Positions 15,827-24,354 of a stretch of DNA of 64,000 bases are shown here, in pieces. The DNA comes from UBA4782 sp034430215. GTDB lineage: Bacteria > Chloroflexota > Anaerolineae > Anaerolineales > Anaerolineaceae. Within the stretch, counting starts at the first letter, position 1; every line of letters starts with the position of its first letter. The notes beneath the pieces are model-generated. The model had not been told where the DNA came from. It ran no database searches and saw nothing but the letters and a program-made list of their open reading frames with translations. Location of the stretch: positions 1-64,000 of the forward strand of contig DAOUFE010000012.1 in NCBI GenBank assembly GCA_034430215.1, read 5' to 3'. A program made the translations under genes and the position numbers.

Positions 15827-17764
15827 ATGAATATCGATGATGAACGCGGAACAACCGTTTTGCGTCGTACGGCTGGATACAAACCCCCAAGAAGTTTATC
15901 AACCTGGTTAATTGGCAGGCCTCTGCAGACTGCAGATGCACCTCACCAAACCATTGGTAAGTTCATCGGATTGGCAGTTTTTGCCTCTGATGCACTTTCC
16001 TCTACCGCATACGCCACACAAGAAATGATGGCCATACTGGTTTTTGGTGGTATGGCTGCGATGAAGTATTCTTTACCGATTTCCCTAGCCATTATTGGAC
16101 TTCTCGTTCTATTAACTTTATCTTACGAGCAGACCATCCACGCCTATCCTGGGGGAGGTGGAGCGTATATTGTTGCACGCGATAATTTTGGCGACTTACC
16201 AGCACTTACTGCGGCTGCCTCATTATTGACAGACTATATATTAACTGTATCTGTTTCCATTTCTTCTGGTATAGCACAAATAGTTTCTGCGTTTCCTGGT
16301 TTGTTCACTTACCGTGTAGAGATTGCAGTTGGTTTCATTATAGTTGTAATGCTTTTAAATCTGCGAGGTGTTCGCGAATCAGGTCGTGCTTTTGCTATCC
16401 CAACGTATATATTTGTTTTGCTAATGTACGTGACAGTTATAGTTGGTGTTGTTAGATTAGCGGCAGGAACACTTGGCTTTGTTGAAAATCCACCACAAAT
16501 TGAAGTAACAGCTTTTCAAGAAGTTTCCATATTTCTCATTTTGCGAGCCTTTTCTAATGGAACGTCTGCGGTTACAGGTGTAGAAGCGATTTCAAATGGA
16601 ATCACTGCCTTTAGAGAACCTCGCACAAAGAATGCTGGAATAACCCTGATTTGGATGTCGTTGATCTTGGGGTCATTGTTATTTGGGATTACTTTTCTGG
16701 CATATCATATTCAAGCTATACCTTCAGAAGCAGAAACCGTAATATCGCAATTATCCCGAACAGTGTTTAGCGGAAAAGGTTTCTTATATTTGATGACTAT
16801 TGCAGCAACAACAGTCATATTAATATTAGCAGGCAATACGGCATTTGCTGGTTTTCCCCGCCTTGGTGCTTTAGTTGCTGAAGATGGTTTTCTGCCACAC
16901 CAATTTACGTACCGCGGGAGCCGGTTGGTTTATTCATATGGAATTGTTGCACTCGCTTCAATTTCTGGTCTCCTCGTTGTTTTATTCAATGCAAGTGTAA
17001 CTAGATTGATTCCTCTCTACGCAATTGGCGTCTTCTTATCATTTACCATTTCACAAGCGGGCATGGCAAAGCGGTGGTGGAAATCTGGTAAATTGAAAAA
17101 AGGAGCTGAGGTTAAAGAACGCGGTTCAATCTTGCAATATGATAAGCAATGGATGATTAAGATGTTGATTAATGGATTTGGTGCCTTAGTCACAGCAGTG
17201 GTTATGGTTGTTTTTGCTGTTACGAAATTTGTAGATGGTGCTTGGATCATTATTGTTTTGGTGCCAATTCTGATTCTCTTATTCTATGGTATTAATGTAC
17301 ATTATCGGAATCTGGCTCGTCGGTTGTCTCTTGATAATTTTGGCACGCCTCCAATGATGACACGCCACCGTGTAATTCTGGCAGTTAGCGGTGTCCACCG
17401 TGGCACGATGGCAGCGTTGCGATATGCACGGACGATCTCTGATGATATTACTGCAGTACATGTATCCATCGATCCGATAGAAGCAGAAAAAATCCGCAAC
17501 AAATGGGAGATTTGGGGTGAAGGAATCCGATTATTGATCCTGGAATCTCCTTATCGTTTGATGATCGAACCACTGTTGGATTATATTAATGAAATAGATG
17601 CACAGCTTAAACCGAATGAAACAATAACTCTGGTAATGCCTCAATTCAATCCAAAACATTGGTGGACAAAACTGCTTCATATGCGTACGGCAGATACATT
17701 AAGGAAAGTCCTGCTTGATCGTTCAGAAATTGTGATTATTGAGGTTCCCTATCAGGTAGAATGA
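15827..17764 (+). CDS. KimA-like potassium:proton importer (APC superfamily)
   Basis: A 645-aa polytopic permease. The opening of its transport domain, FASDALSSTAYATQEMM, matches the KimA (formerly YdaO) family of high-affinity K+ importers, which B. subtilis controls by c-di-AMP. About 12 membrane segments occupy residues 40-480, including the PGGGGAYIVA unwound-helix motif. A cytoplasmic C-terminal domain of about 150 residues begins at HRVILAVSGVHRGT. Two RCK proteins follow directly, which fits a potassium role. The start has no clear ribosome site; ATG was kept because homology begins soon after (VLRRTAGYKPPRSLSTWL). Confidence 0.85.
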   Translation: MNIDDERGTTVLRRTAGYKPPRSLSTWLIGRPLQTADAPHQTIGKFIGLAVFASDALSSTAYATQEMMAILVFGGMAAMKYSLPISLAIIGLLVLLTLSYEQTIHAYPGGGGAYIVARDNFGDLPALTAAASLLTDYILTVSVSISSGIAQIVSAFPGLFTYRVEIAVGFIIVVMLLNLRGVRESGRAFAIPTYIFVLLMYVTVIVGVVRLAAGTLGFVENPPQIEVTAFQEVSIFLILRAFSNGTSAVTGVEAISNGITAFREPRTKNAGITLIWMSLILGSLLFGITFLAYHIQAIPSEAETVISQLSRTVFSGKGFLYLMTIAATTVILILAGNTAFAGFPRLGALVAEDGFLPHQFTYRGSRLVYSYGIVALASISGLLVVLFNASVTRLIPLYAIGVFLSFTISQAGMAKRWWKSGKLKKGAEVKERGSILQYDKQWMIKMLINGFGALVTAVVMVVFAVTKFVDGAWIIIVLVPILILLFYGINVHYRNLARRLSLDNFGTPPMMTRHRVILAVSGVHRGTMAALRYARTISDDITAVHVSIDPIEAEKIRNKWEIWGEGIRLLILESPYRLMIEPLLDYINEIDAQLKPNETITLVMPQFNPKHWWTKLLHMRTADTLRKVLLDRSEIVIIEVPYQVE

Positions 17765-17783
17765 TTTGCGTTGAAAGGAAAGT

Positions 17784-18443
17784 ATGAGAGTAATTATTGT
17801 AGGTTGTGGACGTTTTGGATCAGAATTGGCTTACAGACTTTATTTGGGAAAACATGAAGTGGCTGTAGTTGATCATGTCAAGGATGCTTTCACTAACCTG
17901 CCAGTAGATTTTAATGGTCGTCTGGTTGAAGGAGATGCGTTAAATCAGGATGTGCTGCATCGTGCTGGCATTGAAAAGGCTGATGCCTTAGCAGCCGTAA
18001 GTAATGATGATAGCCTTAACATCGCTGTTTCGCATATTGCCAATAGTTTTTACAAAGTGAAACGCGTTGTGGCTCGAAATTATGATCCGCAGGTGAGACC
18101 AGTTTTTGAACAATTTGGTATTCAAACAGTCAGTTCAAGTATCTGGGGCGCACAGAGGTTAGAAGAGTTGATCTCACACCCTGAGATTCGTTCGGTACTC
18201 TCTGCTGGAAATGGCGAGGTGGAAGTATACGAATTGTTCATGCAATCTACCTGCGCTGGCATAAAAGTAAAAGAACTATTTAATATCCCAGAATGTATTG
18301 TGGTGGCTATTACACGGGCTGGAAAGGCACAATTCCCTGATGATGAGTTCATTCTCGAAGAGGATGATCTGGTGCATGTCAGTGCAACATTTTCTGGTAT
18401 TGAAGAAATACGTAAGCGTATTAACGCGCGAGCGGAGGAATAA
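17784..18443 (+). CDS. TrkA/KtrA-like RCK potassium regulatory protein (first)
   Basis: A 219-aa cytosolic protein with a Rossmann NAD-binding RCK_N domain (GCGRFGSELAYRL, residues 8-20; acidic end of beta-2 at VVDHVKDAF) and an RCK_C domain from about residue 140. Such subunits gate K+ channels or transporters in response to nucleotides, and RCK_C can bind c-di-AMP. An AGGAAAG site precedes the ATG. It sits 19 bases after the KimA-like gene and abuts the second RCK gene, so the three form one operon and probably one regulated uptake system. Confidence 0.88.
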   Translation: MRVIIVGCGRFGSELAYRLYLGKHEVAVVDHVKDAFTNLPVDFNGRLVEGDALNQDVLHRAGIEKADALAAVSNDDSLNIAVSHIANSFYKVKRVVARNYDPQVRPVFEQFGIQTVSSSIWGAQRLEELISHPEIRSVLSAGNGEVEVYELFMQSTCAGIKVKELFNIPECIVVAITRAGKAQFPDDEFILEEDDLVHVSATFSGIEEIRKRINARAEE

Positions 18444-19154
18444 ATGTTTGTTGTAATTGCAGGTGGCGGGCGTACGGGTTCACAGTTGGGAAGGTTGCTG
18501 ATCCAACAAAATCATGAGATCAGGATCATTGACAATCGGAAGGATATTTTAAGCAGTGTCCATCATGAATTGCCAACAGAAGTAGTCATCGAGGGCGATC
18601 CTATACACCCCGATGTATTGGAGCAGGCAGGTATTCAACATGCAGACGTCTTGGCTGCCTGTACTACCAGAGATGAAGTCAATCTCCTATTAGCCTACTT
18701 TGCTCGAAGTCGGTATAATGTTCCACGAACAATTTCTCGTGTGAACAATCCACGAAACGCCTGGTTGTTCAATGAGCTATTTTCGGTGGATGTGGCATTG
18801 AACCAGGCAGAGATTTTGGCAAATCTCATTCAAGAAGAAATGTCATTAGGCGATATGATGACATTGCTTAAACTTCGCCGTGGTAACTATAGCCTGGTCG
18901 AAGAAAAAATCGCTGAAGGAGCTCCTGGTATTGGGATTGCGATTAAAGATTTAGGGTTACCAGATCGATGTGTTATTGCTGGTATCATTAGAAACGGTGA
19001 AATGATGCTCCCGCGCGGGATAACTGCATTTAAGGCTGGCGATGAAGTGCTTGCTATAGTCGATCCACAAGGTGCCAAACAATTGTCTGAATTGTTGATG
19101 TCGCCTGTGAAGAACAATAATCATAATCATAATCATAATCATAATAATCATTGA
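18444..19154 (+). CDS. TrkA/KtrA-like RCK protein (second) with His/Asn tail
   Basis: A 236-aa RCK protein like its upstream neighbour. The nucleotide motif is GGGRTGSQLGRLL (residues 7-19), with IIDNRKD ending beta-2. RCK_C runs from about residue 150 to VDPQGAKQLSELL. It starts at the base after the stop of the first RCK gene, with GGAGG upstream. The oddity is the last 14 residues, an Asn/His run (five His) encoded by a hexamer repeat. It could bind metal or simply be a tolerated repeat expansion. Two paralogous RCK proteins in tandem suggest a hetero-oligomeric ring. Confidence 0.87.
   Translation: MFVVIAGGGRTGSQLGRLLIQQNHEIRIIDNRKDILSSVHHELPTEVVIEGDPIHPDVLEQAGIQHADVLAACTTRDEVNLLLAYFARSRYNVPRTISRVNNPRNAWLFNELFSVDVALNQAEILANLIQEEMSLGDMMTLLKLRRGNYSLVEEKIAEGAPGIGIAIKDLGLPDRCVIAGIIRNGEMMLPRGITAFKAGDEVLAIVDPQGAKQLSELLMSPVKNNNHNHNHNHNNH
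19119..19151 (+). repeat. AATCAT hexamer repeat at gene end
   Basis: Four perfect AATCAT units in a row (19119-19142), one extra AAT, and a fifth unit run up to the stop codon. It encodes alternating Asn-His at the end of the second RCK protein. Confidence 0.95.
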
Positions 19155-19171
19155 TCAATTTGAACGGTCAA

Positions 19172-19200
19172 TTGACCAGCCTGCTGGCATAGGTTATAAT
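19172..19200 (+). promoter_or_regulatory. Sigma70 promoter of the rpmH-rnpA-yidC cluster
   Basis: TTGACC at 19172-19177 and TATAAT at 19195-19200 are separated by 17 bases. This near-consensus promoter lies about 30 bases before rpmH and suits a highly expressed ribosomal protein gene. Confidence 0.85.
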
Positions 19201-19237
19201 AGCCGTTCATGTAAATCAGGAAGCGAAAGGAAGTAAA

Positions 19238-19408
19238 ATGCCGAAACGGACTTACCAACCCAAAATTCGTCGCCGGGTGCGAGTACACGGTTTTCGTGCC
19301 CGTATGGCTTCGGCAGACGGACGAGAAGTACTACGACGCCGACGGGAAAAAGGTCGTGTGAAATTGACCGTATCGAAAAACAACCACGTGAAAAACGTGC
19401 GTTGGTAA
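19238..19408 (+). CDS. rpmH: Large ribosomal subunit protein bL34
   Basis: A 56-aa basic protein that starts MPKRTYQPKIRRRVRVHGF and contains ARMASADGREVLRRRREKGR, the L34 signature. It is slightly longer than the usual 44-50 residues because of a C-terminal extension ending NNHVKNVRW. AAAGGAAG precedes the ATG. It opens the conserved rpmH-rnpA-yidD-yidC-khpB cluster. In many bacteria this cluster lies near dnaA and the origin, but no dnaA or DnaA-box cluster is visible here. Confidence 0.96.
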   Translation: MPKRTYQPKIRRRVRVHGFRARMASADGREVLRRRREKGRVKLTVSKNNHVKNVRW

Positions 19409-19504
19409 ATCATTATAGGAAGCAGAGATCTGGTTAAAGACTGTTTACTAAAATGAAAGCATTACGTAAACAGGCTACCAGTAAAGCGGGCAGGCAAACG
19501 AAAG

Positions 19505-19861
19505 GTGAAACGCAGGTTTCGCCTGAAACACACCAGTGATTTTAAGCGGGTGCGCAATTCAGGAAAAGCATTTACGCATCCGTTTTTCGTATTATTGGTT
19601 GTACAAGGTGAACTGAAGACATCCCGATTGGGCATTACTGTTCATCGGGGCTTTGGATCCGCAGTAGCTCGCAACCAGGTAAAAAGGCGTATTCGTTCCA
19701 TTGTTGGGCCCTGGATGGACAATTCTGATAAAGCCTGGGATGCAGTGGTTATTGTGCGGAATCAAGCGAAGCAAGCAGAGTATAATGAGCTATATACTGC
19801 GCTTGCAAGCCTGTTTGTCAGAGCAAGATTAATAACGAATGCTGAAAGAAATGATTCCTGA
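19505..19861 (+). CDS. rnpA: Ribonuclease P protein component
   Basis: The protein cofactor of RNase P (118 aa), which helps the catalytic RNA mature tRNA 5' ends. The basic start MKRRFRLKHTSDFKRV and the family signature AVARNQVKRRIRS (about residues 52-64) are clear. The start is GTG in AAAGGTGAAACG. The nearest upstream ATG is out of frame and opens only a 28-codon frame. It overlaps yidD by 23 bases at its end, as is common for this pair. Confidence 0.95.
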   Translation: MKRRFRLKHTSDFKRVRNSGKAFTHPFFVLLVVQGELKTSRLGITVHRGFGSAVARNQVKRRIRSIVGPWMDNSDKAWDAVVIVRNQAKQAEYNELYTALASLFVRARLITNAERNDS

Positions 19862-20198
19862 ACAAGAAATACGCGGTTTGTATCATAGTGAACCGCGTCT
19901 ACGTGATTTAAAAGTAACCTTGCGAACAATTCCGCGTTGGCTACTTTTAGGACTAATACGGATTTATCAAGCGGTTATTTCGCCCGCTCTTCCTCCGAAC
20001 ACATGCCGATTTTATCCTTCGTGTTCGCACTATGGATATCAAGCTATATATAGATTTGGCGTGATCAAGGGTTCAGCACTTGCTGTCTGGCGAGTGCTTC
20101 GATGTAATCCATTTAGTAAGGGAGGATTTGATCCTATTCCGGAAGAGGATGATCCTCGACATTCTATAACAGTGATGAGTGCACATGAAAGAATTTAA
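19839..20198 (+). CDS. yidD: Membrane protein insertion efficiency factor YidD
   Basis: A 119-aa membrane-associated protein that aids YidC-dependent insertion. The signature CRFYPSCSHYGYQAI (about residues 55-69) and RCNPFSKGGFDPIP (about 88-101) are intact. It carries an N-terminal addition of about 30 residues compared with short homologues. An internal ATG four codons on is an equally possible start. Its start lies inside rnpA and its end overlaps the lipoprotein gene, so translation of the three is probably coupled. Confidence 0.93.
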   Translation: MLKEMIPEQEIRGLYHSEPRLRDLKVTLRTIPRWLLLGLIRIYQAVISPALPPNTCRFYPSCSHYGYQAIYRFGVIKGSALAVWRVLRCNPFSKGGFDPIPEEDDPRHSITVMSAHERI

Positions 20199-21255
20199 AA
20201 GAAAATATTTACTGCTGGTTGGAATGATCATCATTGCCAGCCTCTTTTTAAGCGGATGCGCTAGTGGTGGTGTTTCGATGAACAGCTGGCCAGGGGTAAG
20301 CGTACATGGTGATACGATCTATGTATCCAACCAGGTTTTGTATGCTCTGCGCACCACCGATGGAACCCTTAAATGGCAATATCCCGAGAAAGCAAGTGCC
20401 AAGAATTTGATTTATTCACCAGCCCTGGCTCTAGACGATCAGGTCTTGGTTGGTGATTATGGCGGTGTCTTGCGAAATATCAATCCGAATACGGGTACGC
20501 AAGCATGGACTTTTGAAGAGTCGGATTCCCGTTATATTGCTTCACCGGTGAAAGCAGGTGATTTACTTCTTGCTCCTTCGACTGACGGAAATTTGTATGC
20601 TTTAAATACAAATGGAGCAATACAGTGGACATTCTCACCCGGTCAGGCAATTTGGACTCAACCAGTTTCGGATGGAACCAATGTGTACCTTACTTCAATG
20701 GATAAGAAATTATATGCTATCCAACTGAATGACGGTGCAAAAATCTGGGAAATGGATATGGGTGCTGTTTCAATGGTAGCCCCCGTTCTATCAGAAGATG
20801 GCAACCTGGTATATATCAGTACTCTTGCCAATAAAATTTTGGCAGTGAATACTGTATCGGGTAGCAAAGCCTGGGAATATGAGACGACCAAAGCTGTCTG
20901 GTCACAACCTTTCTTGCAAGACGGAAAGCTCTATTTTGGGGATAATGCTGGTTTCGTAACCAGCCTGGATGCTGTCAATGGCAGTAAAGTCTGGTCTGCA
21001 GATATGGGCAGCCCTGTAATCTCTGGTGGAGCAGCCTTGTCTAATGGATTGGTATTTGCGACGGAAGGTGGCGATGTGATTTCTATAACCCCTGACGGAA
21101 GCAAGCAGTGGACCCGAACTGTTGAAGGTCAAATTTACAGTAATCTGGTCGTAAATAATGATCAGGTGTTGATTGCATTAACCAAAGGCAGCCAACTCCT
21201 CATCTGCTTTGATGCCAACGGCAATCAAGTATGGACTTTTACTCCTGGCAAGTAA
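20185..21255 (+). CDS. PQQ-repeat (BamB-like) beta-propeller lipoprotein
   Basis: A 356-aa exported lipoprotein. The signal peptide ends in the lipobox LSGC, with the lipid cysteine at residue 25. The rest is a series of about eight PQQ/WD-like blades with repeating phrases such as YALRTTDGTLKWQY, YAIQLNDGAKIWEMD, LDAVNGSKVWSADM and 'ITPDGSKQWTR', like the outer-membrane assembly factor BamB. I chose the ATG over a GTG two codons upstream. It is inserted between yidD and yidC, where most bacteria have no such gene, and overlaps yidD. A link to membrane protein biogenesis is suggested by position only. Confidence 0.88.
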   Translation: MKEFKRKYLLLVGMIIIASLFLSGCASGGVSMNSWPGVSVHGDTIYVSNQVLYALRTTDGTLKWQYPEKASAKNLIYSPALALDDQVLVGDYGGVLRNINPNTGTQAWTFEESDSRYIASPVKAGDLLLAPSTDGNLYALNTNGAIQWTFSPGQAIWTQPVSDGTNVYLTSMDKKLYAIQLNDGAKIWEMDMGAVSMVAPVLSEDGNLVYISTLANKILAVNTVSGSKAWEYETTKAVWSQPFLQDGKLYFGDNAGFVTSLDAVNGSKVWSADMGSPVISGGAALSNGLVFATEGGDVISITPDGSKQWTRTVEGQIYSNLVVNNDQVLIALTKGSQLLICFDANGNQVWTFTPGK

Positions 21256-21275
21256 GGGAATAGGATGATATAGAT

Positions 21276-22088
21276 ATGTGGGATGCAATAATAATTACCC
21301 CGTTCATTAATGCGCTGCTCTTTATCTACAATCTGGTAGGAAATTTTGGAGTAGCCATTATTCTTTTTACGATTGTGATCAGATTGATCACATATCCATT
21401 AAATGCCTCGCAGATTAAAAGCCCAAGCGCTATGGCAGAAATGCAGAAAGACAAGCGCTGGATCGAGGCACAGGAAAAATATAAAAACGATAAAGACAAA
21501 CTGGCTCAAGAGCAGATGAAGTTGTATAAGGAATTGGGATATAACCCATTCTCATCCTGTCTGCCAACCCTCATCCAGTTTCCAATCATTATTGGGTTGT
21601 ACCAGAGCATCATTCGTGCCATGGCAACGACCCCGATGGATATGCTGAATTTAACCCGGCATGTCTATTCCGGGTTCCTTAATGTAGAAACTCTGATCCC
21701 TTTGAACAGCCAGTTTTTGTGGATGAATATGGGTGAACCCGAACGGCTCAATCTAGGATTTATCAGTTTTGGTATCCCTGTGCTTGCCATTCTGGTTTTA
21801 GTTACTTCTTATATGCAATCAAAGTTAATGCAGCCACCAGCATCTGATAAGCCTGGTGACCAGACAGCCATGATGAGCAATATGATGACAATTTATATGC
21901 CATTCTTAATGGGATATCTGGCACTTACACTGGCATCTGGACTGGCTCTCTATTTTCTGATTTCCAATGTTTTATCCATTGTTCAATATGCGATCATGGG
22001 TAAATTGAACTGGAGCAATCTTCTGCCAAAGAAGAAATCACAGGATAAACTTTTACCCAAACCAGATCGCTCAAAGGCGAAGAAATGA
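21276..22088 (+). CDS. yidC: Membrane protein insertase YidC/Oxa1
   Basis: A 270-aa insertase of the short, monoderm-type form, without the large periplasmic domain of E. coli YidC. Five membrane segments are visible. The first lies around FGVAIILFTIVIRLITYPL, with the conserved arginine of the hydrophilic groove at IRLITYPLN. The helical hairpin MAEMQKDKRWIEAQEKYKND and the motif NPFSSCLPTLIQFPIIIGLY follow. The C-terminus is basic (DRSKAKK), which helps ribosome contact. It overlaps khpB by 4 bases (ATGA). Confidence 0.96.
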   Translation: MWDAIIITPFINALLFIYNLVGNFGVAIILFTIVIRLITYPLNASQIKSPSAMAEMQKDKRWIEAQEKYKNDKDKLAQEQMKLYKELGYNPFSSCLPTLIQFPIIIGLYQSIIRAMATTPMDMLNLTRHVYSGFLNVETLIPLNSQFLWMNMGEPERLNLGFISFGIPVLAILVLVTSYMQSKLMQPPASDKPGDQTAMMSNMMTIYMPFLMGYLALTLASGLALYFLISNVLSIVQYAIMGKLNWSNLLPKKKSQDKLLPKPDRSKAKK

Positions 22089-22819
22089 GTCCTGAAAAAA
22101 CAACATTAGAAGTTATTGCCCCTACAGTTGATGAAGCTGTTGCGCGCGGTTTGGAACAACTTGGCATCCCTGAAGAAGCTGTCGAAATCGAGGTTTTGGA
22201 TCAGGGAGCCAAAGGGTTGTTCGGATTGGGAAATCGTCAGGCGCGGGTTCGTCTGGTTGTTCGTTCTAATAAAGAAGAAACAACCCAATCTACCGATGCA
22301 GAACCATCCCGGGTCTCCACTCCATCCCCGGCTATTGTGGAAGATGAGGATTATCCACTCGAATTAGCCAGGCATGTAGTTGAGGAATTGATCACCCGGA
22401 TGAAGGTACATGCAAAAGTAGAAGCAAAATATACCGAACAGCAAAATGGTTCACCTGAACCGATGGTGCTGGTTGACATTCATGGTGAAGACCTGAGCAT
22501 TTTGATAGGAAGACGCTCTGAAGTGCTCAATTCACTGCAATACATCACCAGTCTGATCGTCAGCAAAGAGTTGGGTCGTTGGGTACCCTTGTCGATCGAT
22601 GTACAGGGATATCGCACGCGACGAGAACGACAATTAAAACAGCTTGCTCATAGAATGGCTGATCAGGCTATTCATTCAGGAAGACGGCAGGTTTTGGAGC
22701 CGATGCCTGCCAGCGAAAGACGTTTGATACACCTGGAATTGCGCGACCATCCGGATGTGACAACTGAAAGCGTAGGAGAAGAGCCTAACCGGAAGGTTAC
22801 CATTCTCTTAAAGAGGTAA
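22085..22819 (+). CDS. khpB: RNA-binding protein KhpB/Jag
   Basis: A 244-aa RNA-binding protein with three parts: an N-terminal Jag_N domain (residues 1-50, DQGAKGLFGLGNRQARV), a KH domain (about 100-175, ILIGRRSEVLNSLQYI) and a C-terminal R3H domain (about 178-244, with the ERRLIHLELRDHPDV signature). Jag/KhpB proteins affect cell size and elongation through RNA binding in Gram-positive bacteria. It starts inside the yidC stop codon and ends 4 bases before the nucleoside phosphorylase gene. Confidence 0.94.
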   Translation: MSPEKTTLEVIAPTVDEAVARGLEQLGIPEEAVEIEVLDQGAKGLFGLGNRQARVRLVVRSNKEETTQSTDAEPSRVSTPSPAIVEDEDYPLELARHVVEELITRMKVHAKVEAKYTEQQNGSPEPMVLVDIHGEDLSILIGRRSEVLNSLQYITSLIVSKELGRWVPLSIDVQGYRTRRERQLKQLAHRMADQAIHSGRRQVLEPMPASERRLIHLELRDHPDVTTESVGEEPNRKVTILLKR

Positions 22820-22822
22820 CCC

Positions 22823-24127
22823 ATGCGAGCGGTGGATATTATTATCAAAAAGCGGGATGGTGCAGAACTATCCCGCGAAGAGTTAGAGTTCTTTGTTAAC
22901 GGATTTACCCGGGGTGATATTCCTGATTATCAGGTAAGCGCCTGGGCAATGGCTGTATTGTTACGTGGGATGACAGAACGTGAAACCACCGACCTGACAA
23001 TGGCGATGGCAAATTCTGGTGACACGCTCGATTTGAGCCGGATCGCTCCGAATACGGTTGATAAACATTCCACCGGCGGGGTAGGTGATAAAACCTCAAT
23101 AACCGTTCTGCCTCTGGTTGCTTCCTGTGGGTTGAAAGTAAGCAAAATGTCTGGCAGGGGATTGGGTTTTACAGGTGGAACACTGGATAAACTTGAATCC
23201 ATCCCTGGTTATCGGGTCAACCTGACAAAACAAGAATTTTTAGATCAGCTTGCTTCATTTGGTTTGGTACTTTCTGGGCAATCCGCCGACCTTGCCCCGG
23301 CAGATGGCAAACTCTATTCTTTAAGGGATGTGACTGGGACGGTACAGTCATTGCCTTTGATCGCGTCTTCGGTCATGAGCAAGAAATTAGCGGCTGGTGC
23401 AAGCGCATTTGTTCTAGATGTCAAGACAGGTGTGGGGGCTTTCATGCAGTCACTTGACGAAGCATGTAAGTTATCTCATTTGATGGTGAAAATCGGTGAG
23501 TTGTGCGGCAAACGGGTTGTTTGCCTTCTTACCGATATGAACCAACCACTTGGAAGCGCAGTTGGAAATGCACTTGAGTTACGTGAAGCAGTAGAAACCT
23601 TGCAAGGGAAAGGTCCTTTAGATTATACCGAGCACTGTCTGACGGTAGGCAGTTACATGTTGGTTTTGGGTTCACAGGCAAAAGATCTTCAAGATGCCCG
23701 CGCAAAACTGGAAGATGTCATCCAGAATGGGAAAGCTTTTGCAAAATTCCGAGACCTGGTGAAGATCCAGCAGGGTGATATCCGGTATGTAGATAACCTA
23801 GATCTCTTACCCAGAGCGAAGTATGTAGAAGTAGTTCCTTCTCCAAAAGATGGGTATATCCATTCCATCAATGCCAAGGAAGTTGGAGAGACTTCTGTAG
23901 ACCTGGGAGCAGGGCGTGCAAAAAAGGGTGATCCAGTAGACCATGCAGTAGGTATCATGATCTTACATAAAGTGGGCGATAAGGTGGAAAAGGGGGAACC
24001 TCTATTTACCCTGCATGCAAACGACATGGATAAACTGGAGCAAGCAAAACAACGGTTGCTTCAAATACATGTCATCAAGGATGCACCCTGCAAACCATTG
24101 ACACATCAATATGGTGTGATCCAGTAA
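22823..24127 (+). CDS. Pyrimidine-nucleoside phosphorylase
   Basis: A 434-aa enzyme that splits uridine or thymidine with phosphate in salvage. The signature SGRGLGFTGGTLDKLESIPG (about residues 112-131) is complete. The phosphate and substrate region KHSTGGVGDKTS (about 81-92) and the catalytic region SSVMSKKLAAGA (about 188-199) are present. Length fits the Gram-positive Pdp/DeoA type, and the C-terminal swivelling domain resembles biotinyl-lipoyl folds. It is the last gene of the rpmH cluster and is followed by a bidirectional terminator. Confidence 0.93.
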   Translation: MRAVDIIIKKRDGAELSREELEFFVNGFTRGDIPDYQVSAWAMAVLLRGMTERETTDLTMAMANSGDTLDLSRIAPNTVDKHSTGGVGDKTSITVLPLVASCGLKVSKMSGRGLGFTGGTLDKLESIPGYRVNLTKQEFLDQLASFGLVLSGQSADLAPADGKLYSLRDVTGTVQSLPLIASSVMSKKLAAGASAFVLDVKTGVGAFMQSLDEACKLSHLMVKIGELCGKRVVCLLTDMNQPLGSAVGNALELREAVETLQGKGPLDYTEHCLTVGSYMLVLGSQAKDLQDARAKLEDVIQNGKAFAKFRDLVKIQQGDIRYVDNLDLLPRAKYVEVVPSPKDGYIHSINAKEVGETSVDLGAGRAKKGDPVDHAVGIMILHKVGDKVEKGEPLFTLHANDMDKLEQAKQRLLQIHVIKDAPCKPLTHQYGVIQ

Positions 24128-24218
24128 ATATTAACCATAAAGTGCTTATGTAAAACGAATTAACCACCAAAAGCACTAAACACAAAGAAGAAAAGAAGAA
24201 GAAAACGAATAAGGCAGA

Positions 24219-24248
24219 AAAGGGATTCGAAAAGAATCCCTTTTCTTT
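24219..24248. terminator. Bidirectional terminator after the nucleoside phosphorylase gene
   Basis: Stem AAAGGGATTC/GAATCCCTTT around a GAAAA loop, with T-rich sequence on the right and A-rich on the left. It separates two converging operons. The rest of this 227-base gap holds an A/G-rich stretch at 24160-24210 and nothing else recognisable. Confidence 0.8.
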
Positions 24249-24354
24249 CAAGATTGTTTCGGATTGCAAAAAAGTGTAGTCCTAGTAATGACGGTTCGTA
24301 AAGCAATAGAAGGTGATTAAAAAAACCTTTGTATCCTTAATGGTTTACAAGTAT

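Noticed and set aside
19119..19151. CRISPR-like short repeat
   Set aside because: Units are 6 bases, contiguous, without spacers, and lie inside a coding region.
19155..19240. Chromosomal origin next to rpmH
   Set aside because: No dnaA gene or cluster of DnaA boxes is visible; the gap holds only the rpmH promoter.
19453..19539. A 28-codon ATG frame overlapping the rnpA start
   Set aside because: It is out of frame with rnpA and shows no recognisable product; the GTG start of rnpA explains the region.
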